This document shows positions 9,955 to 18,505 of a stretch of DNA of 64,000 nucleotides, one piece after another. Under the pieces are notes generated by a model. The model did not search any database, was not told the origin of the DNA, and saw only the letters and a program-made list of their open reading frames with translations. Source of the DNA: Citricoccus zhacaiensis (GTDB lineage Bacteria > Actinomycetota > Actinomycetes > Actinomycetales > Micrococcaceae). Numbering within the stretch: position 1 is the stretch's first letter; every line of letters begins with the position of its first letter. The stretch is taken from assembly GCF_014645315.1 (NCBI RefSeq), contig NZ_BMLQ01000010.1, positions 1 to 64,000 on the forward strand. The letters are read 5' to 3'. The translations under genes and the position numbers were made by a program.

Positions 9955-9970
9955 TGTGAGGCGAATCACA
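9955..9970. promoter_or_regulatory. Crp/GlxR-like palindrome upstream of the P450 operon
   Basis: The 16 bases TGTGAGGCGAATCACA match the Crp-family consensus TGTGA-N6-TCACA exactly in both arms. A second site with 14 of 16 identical bases lies at 13439-13454. In actinobacteria GlxR/Crp sites of this form commonly link catabolic operons to carbon status. The site lies in the 93-bp gap between the P450 start and the end of the LuxR-type gene. Confidence 0.6.
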
Positions 9971-10011
9971 TCTATCGAAGGAGGTATCTTTCTGGCCCGG
10001 GGCGCCTCCAG

Positions 10012-11103
10012 CTACCCGCGCTCTCCCCGCCGATAGAGCGCAGCGGCCTGAGTCCGGTTGGAGACGCCCAACTTGCGGAACACGTTCCGGACGTGTGTTT
10101 TTGCAGTTCCCTCGGTGATCGTGAGCTCCCGACCGATCTCGGCGTTCGTCAACCCCGCAGCCACCCAGTGAAGAATTTCGCTTTCACGGACGGTTAGTTG
10201 ATCCACGGGTGCCATCTCTCGAGCGGCGAAGCCGCCCCTGGAGCGTCGTTCTGCCTGAAAGGCAGTGTGCTCGGGCGGAGTGGCTCGATGCCGGGCGCGG
10301 TGAAGGCGCTCCAAGATGATGCCAGCTCCTGCAGTGTGGATGCTTAGCAGGCCCCGATCGAAATCGTCCACGCTCCCGGTCGTGGCATTTGCATCAATAT
10401 TGACGAAGCCGACGACTGCATCTCCAGCTATCAGCGGTGATGCCACAAAGGCCTCAGCCTCCGTGGCTCTCAGCAACTCGGGATGGACCCGGCGGCTCTT
10501 GCGAATGCCATGCCTGAGAATCGAATGGCGTTCTCGGATCATCTCGTATTCGAAATAATCCCGCAGATCGCGAAACGGCTGTTGCCGTCCCGCCTCCACC
10601 AAGCGGCGACTCTCGTCTTCACCCTGAACCGAATGAGCTGACTGAGCCACCCAGTGAAGACCGTCTGCCCAGGAGAACAATGACCGCACATACCCGAGGC
10701 TTACGATTTCCTGCGGTACTTTGTGGATGAAGTCTTGCAGCGTGTCTACGGCGCGCAACCGCTGCAACGACTGGTCGACTCGATGCATCATTTCGTGGCG
10801 TGAAGCCATCGCCGTGGTGACCAGGCGACCCCTTAGGTCTACCACTTCAAGAAGCACGTCCCTTGCCACCTGCGGCCCGTCCAGTACGCCGGTCCGCGGT
10901 AGTTGTGGTCCGTGGGTCCGAAGAAAGTTCTCGGCCCAAATCAGAGCAGCATCGAGGGAAGGAAGATCGCTTCCGAGATCCCCAGGGGAATATCGCTTCC
11001 GCGCAAGACCCGACACGATTTGGAGGACGCGGTGAACGCGGTCGGTCAGGAACTGCCAGGCATCGCCTGAACCATCGGCAGGGCTGGTCATTCGACTCAT
11101 CAT
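10012..11103 (-). CDS. LuxR-family transcriptional regulator with GAF-like sensor part
   Basis: This protein of about 363 residues ends in a typical LuxR/NarL helix-turn-helix (LTVRESEILHWVAAGLTN, with IGRELTITEGTAKTHV next to it). The N-terminal 280 residues contain no receiver Asp pocket. The middle part (EAFVASPLIAGDAVVGFVNI, then a DRGLLSIHTAGAGIILER helix) looks like a GAF domain that could bind a small ligand. Start ATG 11103 has GGAAGG about 10 nt upstream; TTG 11109 is possible. It is read in the same direction as, and just upstream of, the P450 operon and lies within the 212-bp repeats, so it is probably that cassette's own regulator. Confidence 0.88.
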   Translation of the reverse strand: MMSRMTSPADGSGDAWQFLTDRVHRVLQIVSGLARKRYSPGDLGSDLPSLDAALIWAENFLRTHGPQLPRTGVLDGPQVARDVLLEVVDLRGRLVTTAMASRHEMMHRVDQSLQRLRAVDTLQDFIHKVPQEIVSLGYVRSLFSWADGLHWVAQSAHSVQGEDESRRLVEAGRQQPFRDLRDYFEYEMIRERHSILRHGIRKSRRVHPELLRATEAEAFVASPLIAGDAVVGFVNIDANATTGSVDDFDRGLLSIHTAGAGIILERLHRARHRATPPEHTAFQAERRSRGGFAAREMAPVDQLTVRESEILHWVAAGLTNAEIGRELTITEGTAKTHVRNVFRKLGVSNRTQAAALYRRGERG

Positions 11104-11283
11104 CGACAACTAACCTTCCACGGGCGGGGTAACTGCTCCATTATTCCGAGAGCGTCTGAGGCTGCCGAGTGACTCCGAATCTTCTTTAATACACTCATTG
11201 AAATGTAGTCAACACACCAAGAGAGGCGATGGTGGTGCCGGAGGGCGTGAGGTAGTGCTTTCCACTCACCCCTGCGCAGGAAG

Positions 11284-11326
11284 GGCCCGGCCGCCGCCAC
11301 CCGGTGAGGTCGGCAGCGGCCGGGCC
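11284..11326 (-). terminator. Hairpin downstream of the ring-cleavage gene
   Basis: GGCCCGGCCGC pairs with GCGGCCGGGCC, with extra pairing inside. It lies 20 bp past the stop of the minus-strand dioxygenase gene. It corresponds in position and core sequence to the hairpin at 3854-3894, although the DNA between hairpin and stop differs between the two copies. Confidence 0.6.
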
Positions 11327-11345
11327 GCGACGGGTCGATTGCGCA

Positions 11346-12407
11346 TCATTGGTAGACGGCGAAGGCCTTGTTGGAGTTGAAGACGTCCGTGACTACGAGG
11401 TCTGACCATTCCCTGCTCAGGCCCAGTTCCTGGACGGCGCCGAGCATGCAGAACCAGTTCAGGATCTCGTGCTGGCCGGCTTCCACGACCTCGTCGCTGG
11501 TGTAGTTGCGCATCGTCTCGAAGTCGTCCTTCAACAAGGCGTCGTACATCTTCCGGTCGGCGTCGGTGTCCGGGCGGATGTGCCACAGCTTGTCTGCCAG
11601 GAAGGCGTGCGACCAGCTGGAGGACGCCACAAAGGCCACCCGGAGGTCGCGGTCCTTGAAGGCACGGGCGACGGCCTGACCCACCTGGAAGCACCGGGCC
11701 GGCGTCGGGCCGGCGGGGTCCAGGACCTCGTCCTCGATCTCGGCGAATCGGGCGAGACCGCCCTTACGGGCGATGGCGTGCTGTCCGTAGCAGTTCACCG
11801 TCATGGGGATGAACCGGTAGTCCATGGTCGCGCCGGCATTCTCATAATCCAGGAACAACTGGGTGTTGAGGATGGCGTGCGGGAAGTGCGCACCGTCCCG
11901 CTTCTTGTACGAGTAGGCCATGTCGAAACCGTCGGCAATCAGGGCGTCCGCCAGTGCCTTGGATTCCCCCGGAGCACCGCGCATGGTGATCTTGAAGTCT
12001 TCCGGCTTGCCCCACTGGTTGGGGCTGCCGCGCTCGTTCATCACCTCGAAGGCCGGGACCTCGAGGTCACCGTAGGCAAGGACGCAGAACGGGGGGACGA
12101 CTTCCTCGCGGAAGTTCTCGTACTGGTCATCACCCCACACCACCACGAGGTCGGGTTCGAAGTCGTCGAGGGCCTGGCGGACCCGGGACAGGTTGTCGAC
12201 GAGGGCCGCCCGGTGCTGGACAGCGGCGGCGTCGCCACCGTCGTCACCCCACTCCTGCCGCATCAGCTCCGGCCAGTTCTCCGGGTCCTTGTGCTCGGAC
12301 GGGATGTCCGGGTCATTCAGGGTCCAGCGCAGCAGTCCGGCCATGTGCTCGTCCGTCCCGGCCAGCATCGGATAGTGCGTCATGCCAAGGGCAAGGAATT
12401 CTCCCAT
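11346..12407 (-). CDS. LigB-type (class III) extradiol ring-cleavage dioxygenase
   Basis: This 353-residue protein resembles the catalytic subunit of class III extradiol dioxygenases, which use non-haem Fe(II) to split a catechol next to the hydroxyl pair. The N-terminus carries the early GMTHYPM histidine motif. The middle has VVVWGDDQYENF and DGAHFPHAIL, and the C-terminal third has SSWSHAFL, all typical of LigB-fold metal and acid-base sites. ATG 12407 has AAAGGA upstream; the open frame before it is not family-like. In the proposed p-cumate route it would cleave 2,3-dihydroxy-p-cumate. Its 3' end is duplicated at 3918-4129. Confidence 0.85.
   Translation of the reverse strand: MGEFLALGMTHYPMLAGTDEHMAGLLRWTLNDPDIPSEHKDPENWPELMRQEWGDDGGDAAAVQHRAALVDNLSRVRQALDDFEPDLVVVWGDDQYENFREEVVPPFCVLAYGDLEVPAFEVMNERGSPNQWGKPEDFKITMRGAPGESKALADALIADGFDMAYSYKKRDGAHFPHAILNTQLFLDYENAGATMDYRFIPMTVNCYGQHAIARKGGLARFAEIEDEVLDPAGPTPARCFQVGQAVARAFKDRDLRVAFVASSSWSHAFLADKLWHIRPDTDADRKMYDALLKDDFETMRNYTSDEVVEAGQHEILNWFCMLGAVQELGLSREWSDLVVTDVFNSNKAFAVYQ
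11350..11561. repeat. 212-bp direct repeat, right copy
   Basis: This is the intact-gene copy of the repeat at 3918-4129, one mismatch in 212 bases and the same orientation. It covers codons for the last 70 residues of the ring-cleavage dioxygenase. The near identity implies a recent event. Confidence 0.95.
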
Positions 12408-12587
12408 GGGTGTCCTTTCTGAGAATCCGGCGGCAAGGACCACCGGGTGACCTGCTTCACACCCATGCTGACCACTTTTCCTTCCACCGACCCCATGAGT
12501 TCCGGTGCCCGGAACCGACCGGGACGGGCCGGTGCCGGCTCTTGCTGGAATCGCCCCCCCCGCACCGGCCCTGGCGCGAAGGGGAGC

Positions 12588-13394
12588 TCAGAATTCGTAA
12601 GGGAATAGCTCCTGCCGCTTACGGACCAAGGCGATGGTGTCTAGGGTGATCCGCTTGGCGGTCAGCATGACGCCCTGGGTGATGGCATCGGACAACGGCT
12701 TCGACGCGTCAAACTGCACGGCAACAGCACCCATGGGCCGACCCTTGATAAGGATTGGCGACGCGACGTTGCCGATACCTGCGTGGATCTCGCCGAACTG
12801 CACCGCCGATTTACTGGACCGGACGGCTGCGAGTTGCTCGCGGATCTCCTGCGGGTCAGTGATCGAGGTCGGCGTCATGGCAATGAGTGGAGGAGCCAGG
12901 ATTTCGTCAATCTCCTCTTCTGGCAGGAACGCGAGCATGGCCCGTCCCGCAGCTGACAGATGCGAGGGGATCCTGGCCCCGGGCTCACCGATCGGGCTTG
13001 TGGTGTCGGCCGCATGGAGCGTCTGGATGACCACGACGTCCTTGCCGCGCAGGACGCCGAAATGGACGGGCGCATTGGACCAGGCCTGCAACTGCGCCAT
13101 GTGCGGCAAGGCCATCTCACGCATCCCGTCCACTGGCATGGCGGACGTCATCTGCATCAGTCGGATCCCCAACCGGTACCCGCTCCCGTGCTGTTCGATC
13201 ACCTCGAGCTCGCTCAGCCGCTGCAGCAGCCGATGCACGGTGGACTTGGGCCAACCGCTCTTTCGGCTGATTTCGGTCAGAGTCAGGACGCGATGCTGGC
13301 CATTGAAGGTGCCCAGGATGTCAAAGGCCTTCGCCAGGATGGACGGCCGATCCGCATCCCCGGAGTCCTTGGCTACCCCATCTAGGTCGGACAA
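12588..13394 (-). CDS. IclR-family transcriptional regulator
   Basis: This 268-residue protein has an N-terminal winged helix (ILGTFNGQHRVLTLTEISRK, then GWPKSTVHRLLQRL) and a C-terminal IclR effector-binding domain ending around ITLDTIALVRK. IclR proteins regulate aromatic catabolic genes in response to pathway acids. It is divergent from the decarboxylase-hydrolase operon and upstream of the ring-cleavage gene, so it likely controls one or both. A Crp/GlxR-like palindrome lies in the 202-bp divergent gap. The 180 bp between it and the dioxygenase start hold only GC-rich inverted sequence. Confidence 0.92.
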   Translation of the reverse strand: MSDLDGVAKDSGDADRPSILAKAFDILGTFNGQHRVLTLTEISRKSGWPKSTVHRLLQRLSELEVIEQHGSGYRLGIRLMQMTSAMPVDGMREMALPHMAQLQAWSNAPVHFGVLRGKDVVVIQTLHAADTTSPIGEPGARIPSHLSAAGRAMLAFLPEEEIDEILAPPLIAMTPTSITDPQEIREQLAAVRSSKSAVQFGEIHAGIGNVASPILIKGRPMGAVAVQFDASKPLSDAITQGVMLTAKRITLDTIALVRKRQELFPYEF

Positions 13395-13438
13395 TACAGG
13401 TGCCTCCTCGCAAAGCCCGCCAAGGCGGAACTGGACAA

Positions 13439-13454
13439 TGTGATGCGAATCACG
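13439..13454. promoter_or_regulatory. Second Crp/GlxR-like palindrome in the IclR/decarboxylase divergent region
   Basis: TGTGATGCGAATCACG shares 14 of 16 bases with the site at 9955-9970. It contains the perfect palindrome GTGAT-GCGA-ATCAC. It lies about 45 bp upstream of the IclR gene and 143 bp upstream of the decarboxylase, in the only gap from which both directions could be controlled. The strong identity between two sites upstream of functionally linked operons supports a shared regulator. Confidence 0.55.
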
Positions 13455-13596
13455 GTAGTCGATCCGCGGGCCTTCTCCTGTACGCCGGAGACCACCTCAG
13501 ACCCTGGGGTTCCGACCGCTGGAACAAACCGAGTGGGCCGCCTCACACCCCGGCTAGCGTCACCGGCAACCCCACCGATGTCGGAAGGAGGCCTGG

Positions 13597-14670
13597 ATGA
13601 CGGCCCCGGGAACCATTGATGTACACGCCCATTTTCTTCCAGAAGGTGACCCGCCTGCCGCCGTGACCGAGTCATTCCGCGACGTTCCGCGCGTGGTCCG
13701 GGATTCGTCGACGTCTGGCCGAGTAGTCCGCGGTGACGTTGATTTCCGCACCGTGCGTTCGTCCCTGTGGAATCTGTCCGACCGCTTGGCCGAGATGGAC
13801 GCCGCGGGCATCGGCGTTCAGGTCATCTCCCCCATGCCTGTGGCTCTGGACTACCAGGCACCGCCCAAGGCTTTCGCCGCCTACTGCCGCTGGGTCAACG
13901 ATGCCATCGCCGCGGCCGTTCGAGACAGCCAGGGCAGGCTCTGCGGATTGGGCACTCTGCCGCTGGCCGATCCAGAACGCCTCGTGCAGGAACTCGATTA
14001 CCTGCACTTCGACCTCGGCCTGTCCGGCGTGGAGATCGGCACCCGCATCGCCGGGATGGATCTGGACGATGCACGTCTACACGGGTTCTTCGCGGCCGCT
14101 CAGCGGCTGGGGATGGCCATTCTCGTCCACCCCGTCGACGGCGGCGGCGGCGCCATCCGGCGCGGGGGTTTCGTCTACAACTTCGGCTTGGGCATGCCCT
14201 CGGACACGGCCCTGGCCGCCAGCGCATTGGTCTTCGGCGGGGTGTTGGAACGCTTCCCTGCCCTACGGATCGCCATGGTCCACGGTTGCGGGACTTTCAC
14301 GTGGGCCTACCCGCGTCTGAGAATGGGCGCGAAGATCGCCCGGACCCATGACCTCGAGCAACTCGACCGGAACCTGGCCAGGCTCTACGTCGACACCCTG
14401 GTCTTCGACCCCGACGACCTGCGGCTACTCGTCCAACGCTTCGGGACCGAACGGCTCCTCGTGGGCAGCGACCACCCCTTCGTCCCGGGCCAACCCGACG
14501 GTTCGCTCAAGGACCTCGCCGAGATGGCCCCCAACCTGGAATCGGAGGCGATGTCCCGCATCCTGCGCACGAATGCGCTGGAGTTTTTGGGACTCCCGGT
14601 CACCCCGGGTGCCCAAGACCCAGGCTCTCCTTCCACCCATGAACCCGCCACCGCATCGATCAAAGGATAA
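13597..14670 (+). CDS. ACMSD-family amidohydrolase, likely carboxymuconic semialdehyde decarboxylase
   Basis: This 357-residue metal-dependent TIM-barrel protein belongs to the amidohydrolase_2/ACMSD family. Visible metal and catalytic motifs are IDVHAHFLP (HxH) near the start, VHPVDG, the MVHGCGTF histidine, and GSDHPF near residue 290. Members decarboxylate ring-cleavage products or aromatic acids non-oxidatively. In this cluster it fits removal of the carboxyl group that remains on the ring-fission product of a 2,3-dihydroxybenzoate-type substrate (the CmtD step in p-cumate catabolism). It starts a plus-strand operon with the hydrolase 4 nt downstream of its stop. Confidence 0.85.
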   Translation: MTAPGTIDVHAHFLPEGDPPAAVTESFRDVPRVVRDSSTSGRVVRGDVDFRTVRSSLWNLSDRLAEMDAAGIGVQVISPMPVALDYQAPPKAFAAYCRWVNDAIAAAVRDSQGRLCGLGTLPLADPERLVQELDYLHFDLGLSGVEIGTRIAGMDLDDARLHGFFAAAQRLGMAILVHPVDGGGGAIRRGGFVYNFGLGMPSDTALAASALVFGGVLERFPALRIAMVHGCGTFTWAYPRLRMGAKIARTHDLEQLDRNLARLYVDTLVFDPDDLRLLVQRFGTERLLVGSDHPFVPGQPDGSLKDLAEMAPNLESEAMSRILRTNALEFLGLPVTPGAQDPGSPSTHEPATASIKG

Positions 14671-14674
14671 GAAC

Positions 14675-15661
14675 ATGGCATTGACCGAAGAGAACATCCT
14701 GGACGTCCCTGGAATGGCCAGCCGCTGGGTCCGACTGGCCAACGGTTCCCGCGCCCACTACATGACCTCCGGCACCACCGGCCCGGCCGTCATCCTCCTG
14801 CACGGCGGTCTTCCGGGCTCCTCGGGCCTGGCCGGTTGGCGCTTCATGGCGCCGTATTTGGGTGAGAACGGGTTCCGCGTCTTCTGTCCAGACATGCCCG
14901 GTTTCGGCCTCTCGGACACCCGCGAGGAGTACTGGCCCAAGGGCATGGAGAGCTTCGTCGACTTCATCGACCAGTTCGCCGAGGCGCTGTGCCTGGACGA
15001 GTTCCACCTCGCCGGCAACTCCATGGGCTGCATGAACACGGTCAACTACTCCGTGGCGCACCCGGACAAGGTCAAAAGCTTCATCCTGATCGCCGGTGAC
15101 ATCGGCGACGTGGTCCCCGAGCACCTCACGCCGCCCTCCGGCGACTTCCACCTCACCGCCTACGACGGCACGCGCGACGGCATGCGGACCATGATGGAAG
15201 CCATCATCTACCGCAACGAGGCCATCAGCGAGGACCTGATCGAGATGCGCTACCTGGCCTCGAAGGACCGAATGCAGGCCCACGCGAAGTTCTGGCCGAC
15301 GCTGCTGGAGTACCGCCGCATCGTCGAGTGGAGCGATCAGAACCGTGCCGCCCGCCTGTCCACCAAGGGCCGTCTGGATCGTCTGAACATCCCAGGTCTC
15401 TACCTCTATGGCCGCCAGGACGTTCTGACGCCCGTGGAGTGGGGCTATGTCCAGGAGGACCACCTGCCGAACGTCCAGTTCTTCTACCCGGATGAGTGCG
15501 GCCACCAGGGCCAAACCGACCGGCCGGACCTGTTCAACCCGGTGTTCCTGGAGTTCTTCCGGGACGGCAAGGTGTCCGGGGAAACCGCCGATGCGGCCGG
15601 TGTCTCCGATCGCCGCCCGGAGCTTCCGTTGGTAGACCGGTCCATGGTCCTCGCCCACTGA
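14675..15661 (+). CDS. Alpha/beta hydrolase, meta-cleavage product hydrolase
   Basis: This 328-residue alpha/beta-hydrolase resembles BphD/CmtE/XylF-type C-C bond hydrolases. The oxyanion segment is LHGGLPGSSG, the nucleophile elbow is GNSMG with Ser116, the catalytic Asp lies in YGRQDVLTP, and the His lies in DECGHQG. It would cleave the decarboxylated ring-fission product into a short-chain acid (isobutyrate if the substrate is p-cumate) and 2-hydroxypenta-2,4-dienoate, which feeds the hydratase at 757. ATG 14675 has AAGGA before it. The frame is open much farther upstream, but that part overlaps the decarboxylase and is not coding. A strong terminator follows. Confidence 0.92.
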   Translation: MALTEENILDVPGMASRWVRLANGSRAHYMTSGTTGPAVILLHGGLPGSSGLAGWRFMAPYLGENGFRVFCPDMPGFGLSDTREEYWPKGMESFVDFIDQFAEALCLDEFHLAGNSMGCMNTVNYSVAHPDKVKSFILIAGDIGDVVPEHLTPPSGDFHLTAYDGTRDGMRTMMEAIIYRNEAISEDLIEMRYLASKDRMQAHAKFWPTLLEYRRIVEWSDQNRAARLSTKGRLDRLNIPGLYLYGRQDVLTPVEWGYVQEDHLPNVQFFYPDECGHQGQTDRPDLFNPVFLEFFRDGKVSGETADAAGVSDRRPELPLVDRSMVLAH

Positions 15662-15694
15662 GCCCACCGTGTACCTGGGCTGACGCCCTCAGCC

Positions 15695-15735
15695 ACAGTG
15701 GCCGCGCTCCGACCGGGCGCGGCCACTGTTTTCTT
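15695..15735 (+). terminator. Rho-independent terminator after the hydrolase
   Basis: ACAGTGGCCGCGC pairs perfectly with GCGCGGCCACTGT across a 9-nt loop and is followed by TTTTCTT. The 13-bp stem ends the decarboxylase-hydrolase operon. The transporter gene begins just after it. Confidence 0.9.
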
Positions 15736-15761
15736 GTCAGGCACCTAGAGAAAGACCCACG

Positions 15762-17048
15762 ATGACCGCTACGTCTGCTCCGGCCAAAAGGCTCGGCGCC
15801 CCGCTCCAGGTTCCCCGTGCCCGTTCCGTTCCGGGTTGGTGGTCCGTCTGCCTGATCATGTTCACCGTCGCTTGGGGCGGCAACCAGTTCACGCCGTTGC
15901 TGTCCATGTACCGGGCGGAGAACGGGTTCAGCGACGTCACCGTCAACACCCTGCTCTTCGCGTACGTCGTGGGACTGGTCCCCTCTTTGCTGTTGGCCTC
16001 TGCCGCAGCAAAGCGCTTCGGCCTCAAGCCGATGCTGGTGGCCGCCTTGCCGATGAGCGCGTTGGGCTCAGCCCTGCTGATCCTGGGGTCTACCGCACCG
16101 GCGGTCATGTTCCTGGGTCGCACCCTGATCGGCCTCGCCCTCGGGATCGGCATGGTCGTGGGAGGACTCGCCCTCAAGCAACTGTCTCTGGCCACCGCGA
16201 CGGCTCCGTCCGAGCCCCTCCTCGGGGACCAGCGCACGACGGCGCGAGCTCCCTCGGCGCCGCGGTCCTCGGCCATGTCATTGACCGCCGGATTCGCCCT
16301 CGGCGCGGGTTTGGCAGGCGTCGTGGCCCAATGGCTCCCCCACCCCACGGCGTTGCCGTACGTTCTCCACCTGCTGGTGTGCCTAGCGGCGGCCTTGGGC
16401 CTGTTCTGGCTCCGGCTATCCGGGCGCGATGATGACATTGGGGCCCACCCCCTGCCCCAAACCCGGAGACTTCCCGCGGCCTACCTATTGGGTGTGCTTC
16501 CAGCGGCCCCGTGGATCTTCGGTGCCTTGGGCATCGCGTACGCAATCTTGCCGTCCGTAGTGTCCTCCCAACTCACAGGGCTCTCGACCGCCTTTTCGGC
16601 ACTGTTATGCCTGATCAGCCTGGGAATTGGCTTTGCGGCGCAGCAGATGGTCGCCCACTTCACCGGTCGCTGGCGCTTCCCGGCCCGCCCAGTCGGCGTC
16701 GGTCTGTTCGTCGTTGGTACCGCCATGGGCATCGTCGCCACGATCAGTGCCTCGGTGGTCCTTGTCGTGCTCGCGGCCATCGTCCTCGGCATCGGCTACG
16801 GGCTCATCCTGGTGGGTTGCCTGCAGGACTGCGACCGACTCGCCGGCCCGGGCCAGCTCGGCCAGATGACAGGGGTGGTCTACACGCTGGGGTACCTCGG
16901 ATTCGGACTGCCCATGGTGGTGGCGTGGATCCAGGAGACCTTCGGCACGTCCTACCCGGTGATGCTCGCCTGGATCGCCGGCATCGCCCTGGTGTCCAAC
17001 CTGGCCGGCGCCCTCGCGATCCGCGTTGTGCGTCACCGCCACCGCTAG
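15762..17048 (+). CDS. MFS transporter
   Basis: This 428-residue membrane protein of the major facilitator superfamily has about 12 hydrophobic segments in two halves and a central hydrophilic loop near residues 145-175. The segment FLGRTLIGLALGIGMVVGG resembles the helix-4/5 region of MFS carriers. It lies downstream of the ring-fission hydrolase, separated by a terminator, and convergent with the flavin monooxygenase. It probably moves an aromatic substrate or pathway acid, in or out. The sequence does not tell which. Confidence 0.85.
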   Translation: MTATSAPAKRLGAPLQVPRARSVPGWWSVCLIMFTVAWGGNQFTPLLSMYRAENGFSDVTVNTLLFAYVVGLVPSLLLASAAAKRFGLKPMLVAALPMSALGSALLILGSTAPAVMFLGRTLIGLALGIGMVVGGLALKQLSLATATAPSEPLLGDQRTTARAPSAPRSSAMSLTAGFALGAGLAGVVAQWLPHPTALPYVLHLLVCLAAALGLFWLRLSGRDDDIGAHPLPQTRRLPAAYLLGVLPAAPWIFGALGIAYAILPSVVSSQLTGLSTAFSALLCLISLGIGFAAQQMVAHFTGRWRFPARPVGVGLFVVGTAMGIVATISASVVLVVLAAIVLGIGYGLILVGCLQDCDRLAGPGQLGQMTGVVYTLGYLGFGLPMVVAWIQETFGTSYPVMLAWIAGIALVSNLAGALAIRVVRHRHR

Positions 17049-17128
17049 CCTCCCACCCGTCAGTCGCTTCAGGACACAAACACGGATCCTCAGTTCTACC
17101 AACCTGCCGAGGGACTCATTGGCACGAG

Positions 17129-17158
17129 AAAAGCCGGTCGTTTCCATGGCCGGCTTTT
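17129..17158. terminator. Bidirectional terminator between convergent genes
   Basis: AAAAGCCGG and CCGGCTTTT form a stem with A and T tails on both sides. It lies between the convergent MFS transporter and flavin monooxygenase genes and could serve both. Confidence 0.85.
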
Positions 17159-17193
17159 CGCTATCCGCTAGTCCCGATGAGGACAGCAGGGAC

Positions 17194-18393
17194 CTAAGGA
17201 ACGGGGACGAGGGACGGGGTCAGCAGCCCGTGGCCAACCATCAATTGGTTGACCCGCATTTCGGGGTCGGCGGCCAGGCTGCGCAGGCGCGTGAGGTCGG
17301 ACTCGAGTCGTTCCGGATCGGTCGAGTGGAAGACCAGGCGCTTGGTTTCCGACGAGCTGGGCGTGGCTACCTCGTTGAACACCCGGCGGCGGTCGTCCGA
17401 GTAGTGGTCCAGGACGCTCTGCGGAGCGGTGCCCGCGATGACGGCCCCGAGGGCATCGGCGAGGACCAGGGAATCCATCATGCCGGAAACCAGACCGAAC
17501 CCGTTGGTGGGGTTAGTGGCATGGGCGGCGTCACCGGCCAGCAGCAAGCGCCCCGTCCGCATGCTGGAGGCCACCCTCTGGTGCATGCGGTACACGGAAT
17601 GCAGGGTCTTGTTATACGGCCCGGTTCCGGGCAGCACCGTACGGTAGAAGTCCTCGATGCGCTCCTCGATCGAGCCCATTGGCGAGTCGGCCGGCTCGGC
17701 GAAGGTGACCCGCCATAGCCCGTCGGAGGTGACCTTGGCGATCACCGCGCCGAACTCCGGGTCCACCAGGTAGTTGCAGTCGTCCCAGCCATGGGCGCCC
17801 AGGTCATACCGGACATTGGTGGCCACAAACTGCTCCGGCCAGGTGAAGCCGACGAAGTCGGCCTCGGAGGCCTTTCGAACCAGGCTGCGGGCGCCGTCGG
17901 CTCCGATCACCCAGTCCGCGTGGATCTCGATCTCCTGGCCGGAGGCCCGGGCGCGAATCGTGGCTCCGTTCCCGTCCTGCTCGACCGAGATGACTTCGGT
18001 GGACCACTGGACGGAGGCGTTGGGAAACGCCGCGAGGTGTTGTAGGACGATCCGTGAGATCTGGTCTTGGCCGAGCACGACCGCATACGGATATGGCGTG
18101 AGGTGTCGTACGGCGTCGATGCCGAGCCGGATGACCTCACCGGTCCTGAAGACGCGATAGCACATCTCATGGAGCCGGAAGCCCTCGGCTTCCATGTCCT
18201 CCAGGATGCCCAACTCGGCCAGTCCATCAAGGACGGCCCAGTGGTAGGTCATGGCCCTTGGCTCGGGGACGACGTCCGCATGGCGTTCCAGTACGATCAC
18301 GTCAACACCCTGCCGGGCTAGGCCTAAGGCGTTGATGAGGCCGACCGGACCGCCCCCGACGATGACGACCTGATGGGAAGCTGCACTAGGCAT
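17194..18393 (-). CDS. FAD-dependent monooxygenase, MhpA-like aromatic hydroxylase
   Basis: This 399-residue group A flavoprotein monooxygenase has VGGGPVGL (FAD Rossmann) at the N-terminus, the DG motif VIGADGARS in the middle, and GRLLLAGDAAH (GD motif) followed by NPTNGFGLVSGMMD. Enzymes of this type hydroxylate phenolic rings using NAD(P)H. It is shorter than MhpA itself, lacking the thioredoxin-like C-terminal domain. It is read with, but separated by a terminator from, the MHS transporter upstream. It may feed a hydroxylated aromatic into the same meta-cleavage route. The substrate is unknown. Confidence 0.88.
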   Translation of the reverse strand: MPSAASHQVVIVGGGPVGLINALGLARQGVDVIVLERHADVVPEPRAMTYHWAVLDGLAELGILEDMEAEGFRLHEMCYRVFRTGEVIRLGIDAVRHLTPYPYAVVLGQDQISRIVLQHLAAFPNASVQWSTEVISVEQDGNGATIRARASGQEIEIHADWVIGADGARSLVRKASEADFVGFTWPEQFVATNVRYDLGAHGWDDCNYLVDPEFGAVIAKVTSDGLWRVTFAEPADSPMGSIEERIEDFYRTVLPGTGPYNKTLHSVYRMHQRVASSMRTGRLLLAGDAAHATNPTNGFGLVSGMMDSLVLADALGAVIAGTAPQSVLDHYSDDRRRVFNEVATPSSSETKRLVFHSTDPERLESDLTRLRSLAADPEMRVNQLMVGHGLLTPSLVPVP

Positions 18394-18420
18394 GGCTCAA
18401 CCCGCTTTCGTGAAAAGGCC

Positions 18421-18454
18421 AGTTGGCCCGGGAGAGGGATCTCCCGAGCCAACT
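18421..18454 (-). terminator. Terminator after the MHS-family transporter
   Basis: AGTTGGCCCGGGAGA pairs with TCTCCCGAGCCAACT (one mismatch) around a 4-nt loop. Read on the minus strand the stem is followed by TTTT. It ends the transporter transcript before the flavin monooxygenase gene. Confidence 0.8.
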
Positions 18455-18505
18455 GACGGTTGATGAGAAAAGTAGTTGGAGAAGTCCTGGGCGTAGTGGC
18501 GTGGA

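Noticed and set aside
15496-15765. A small plus-strand frame across the terminator after the hydrolase
   Set aside because: It runs through a perfect terminator stem and has out-of-frame composition.
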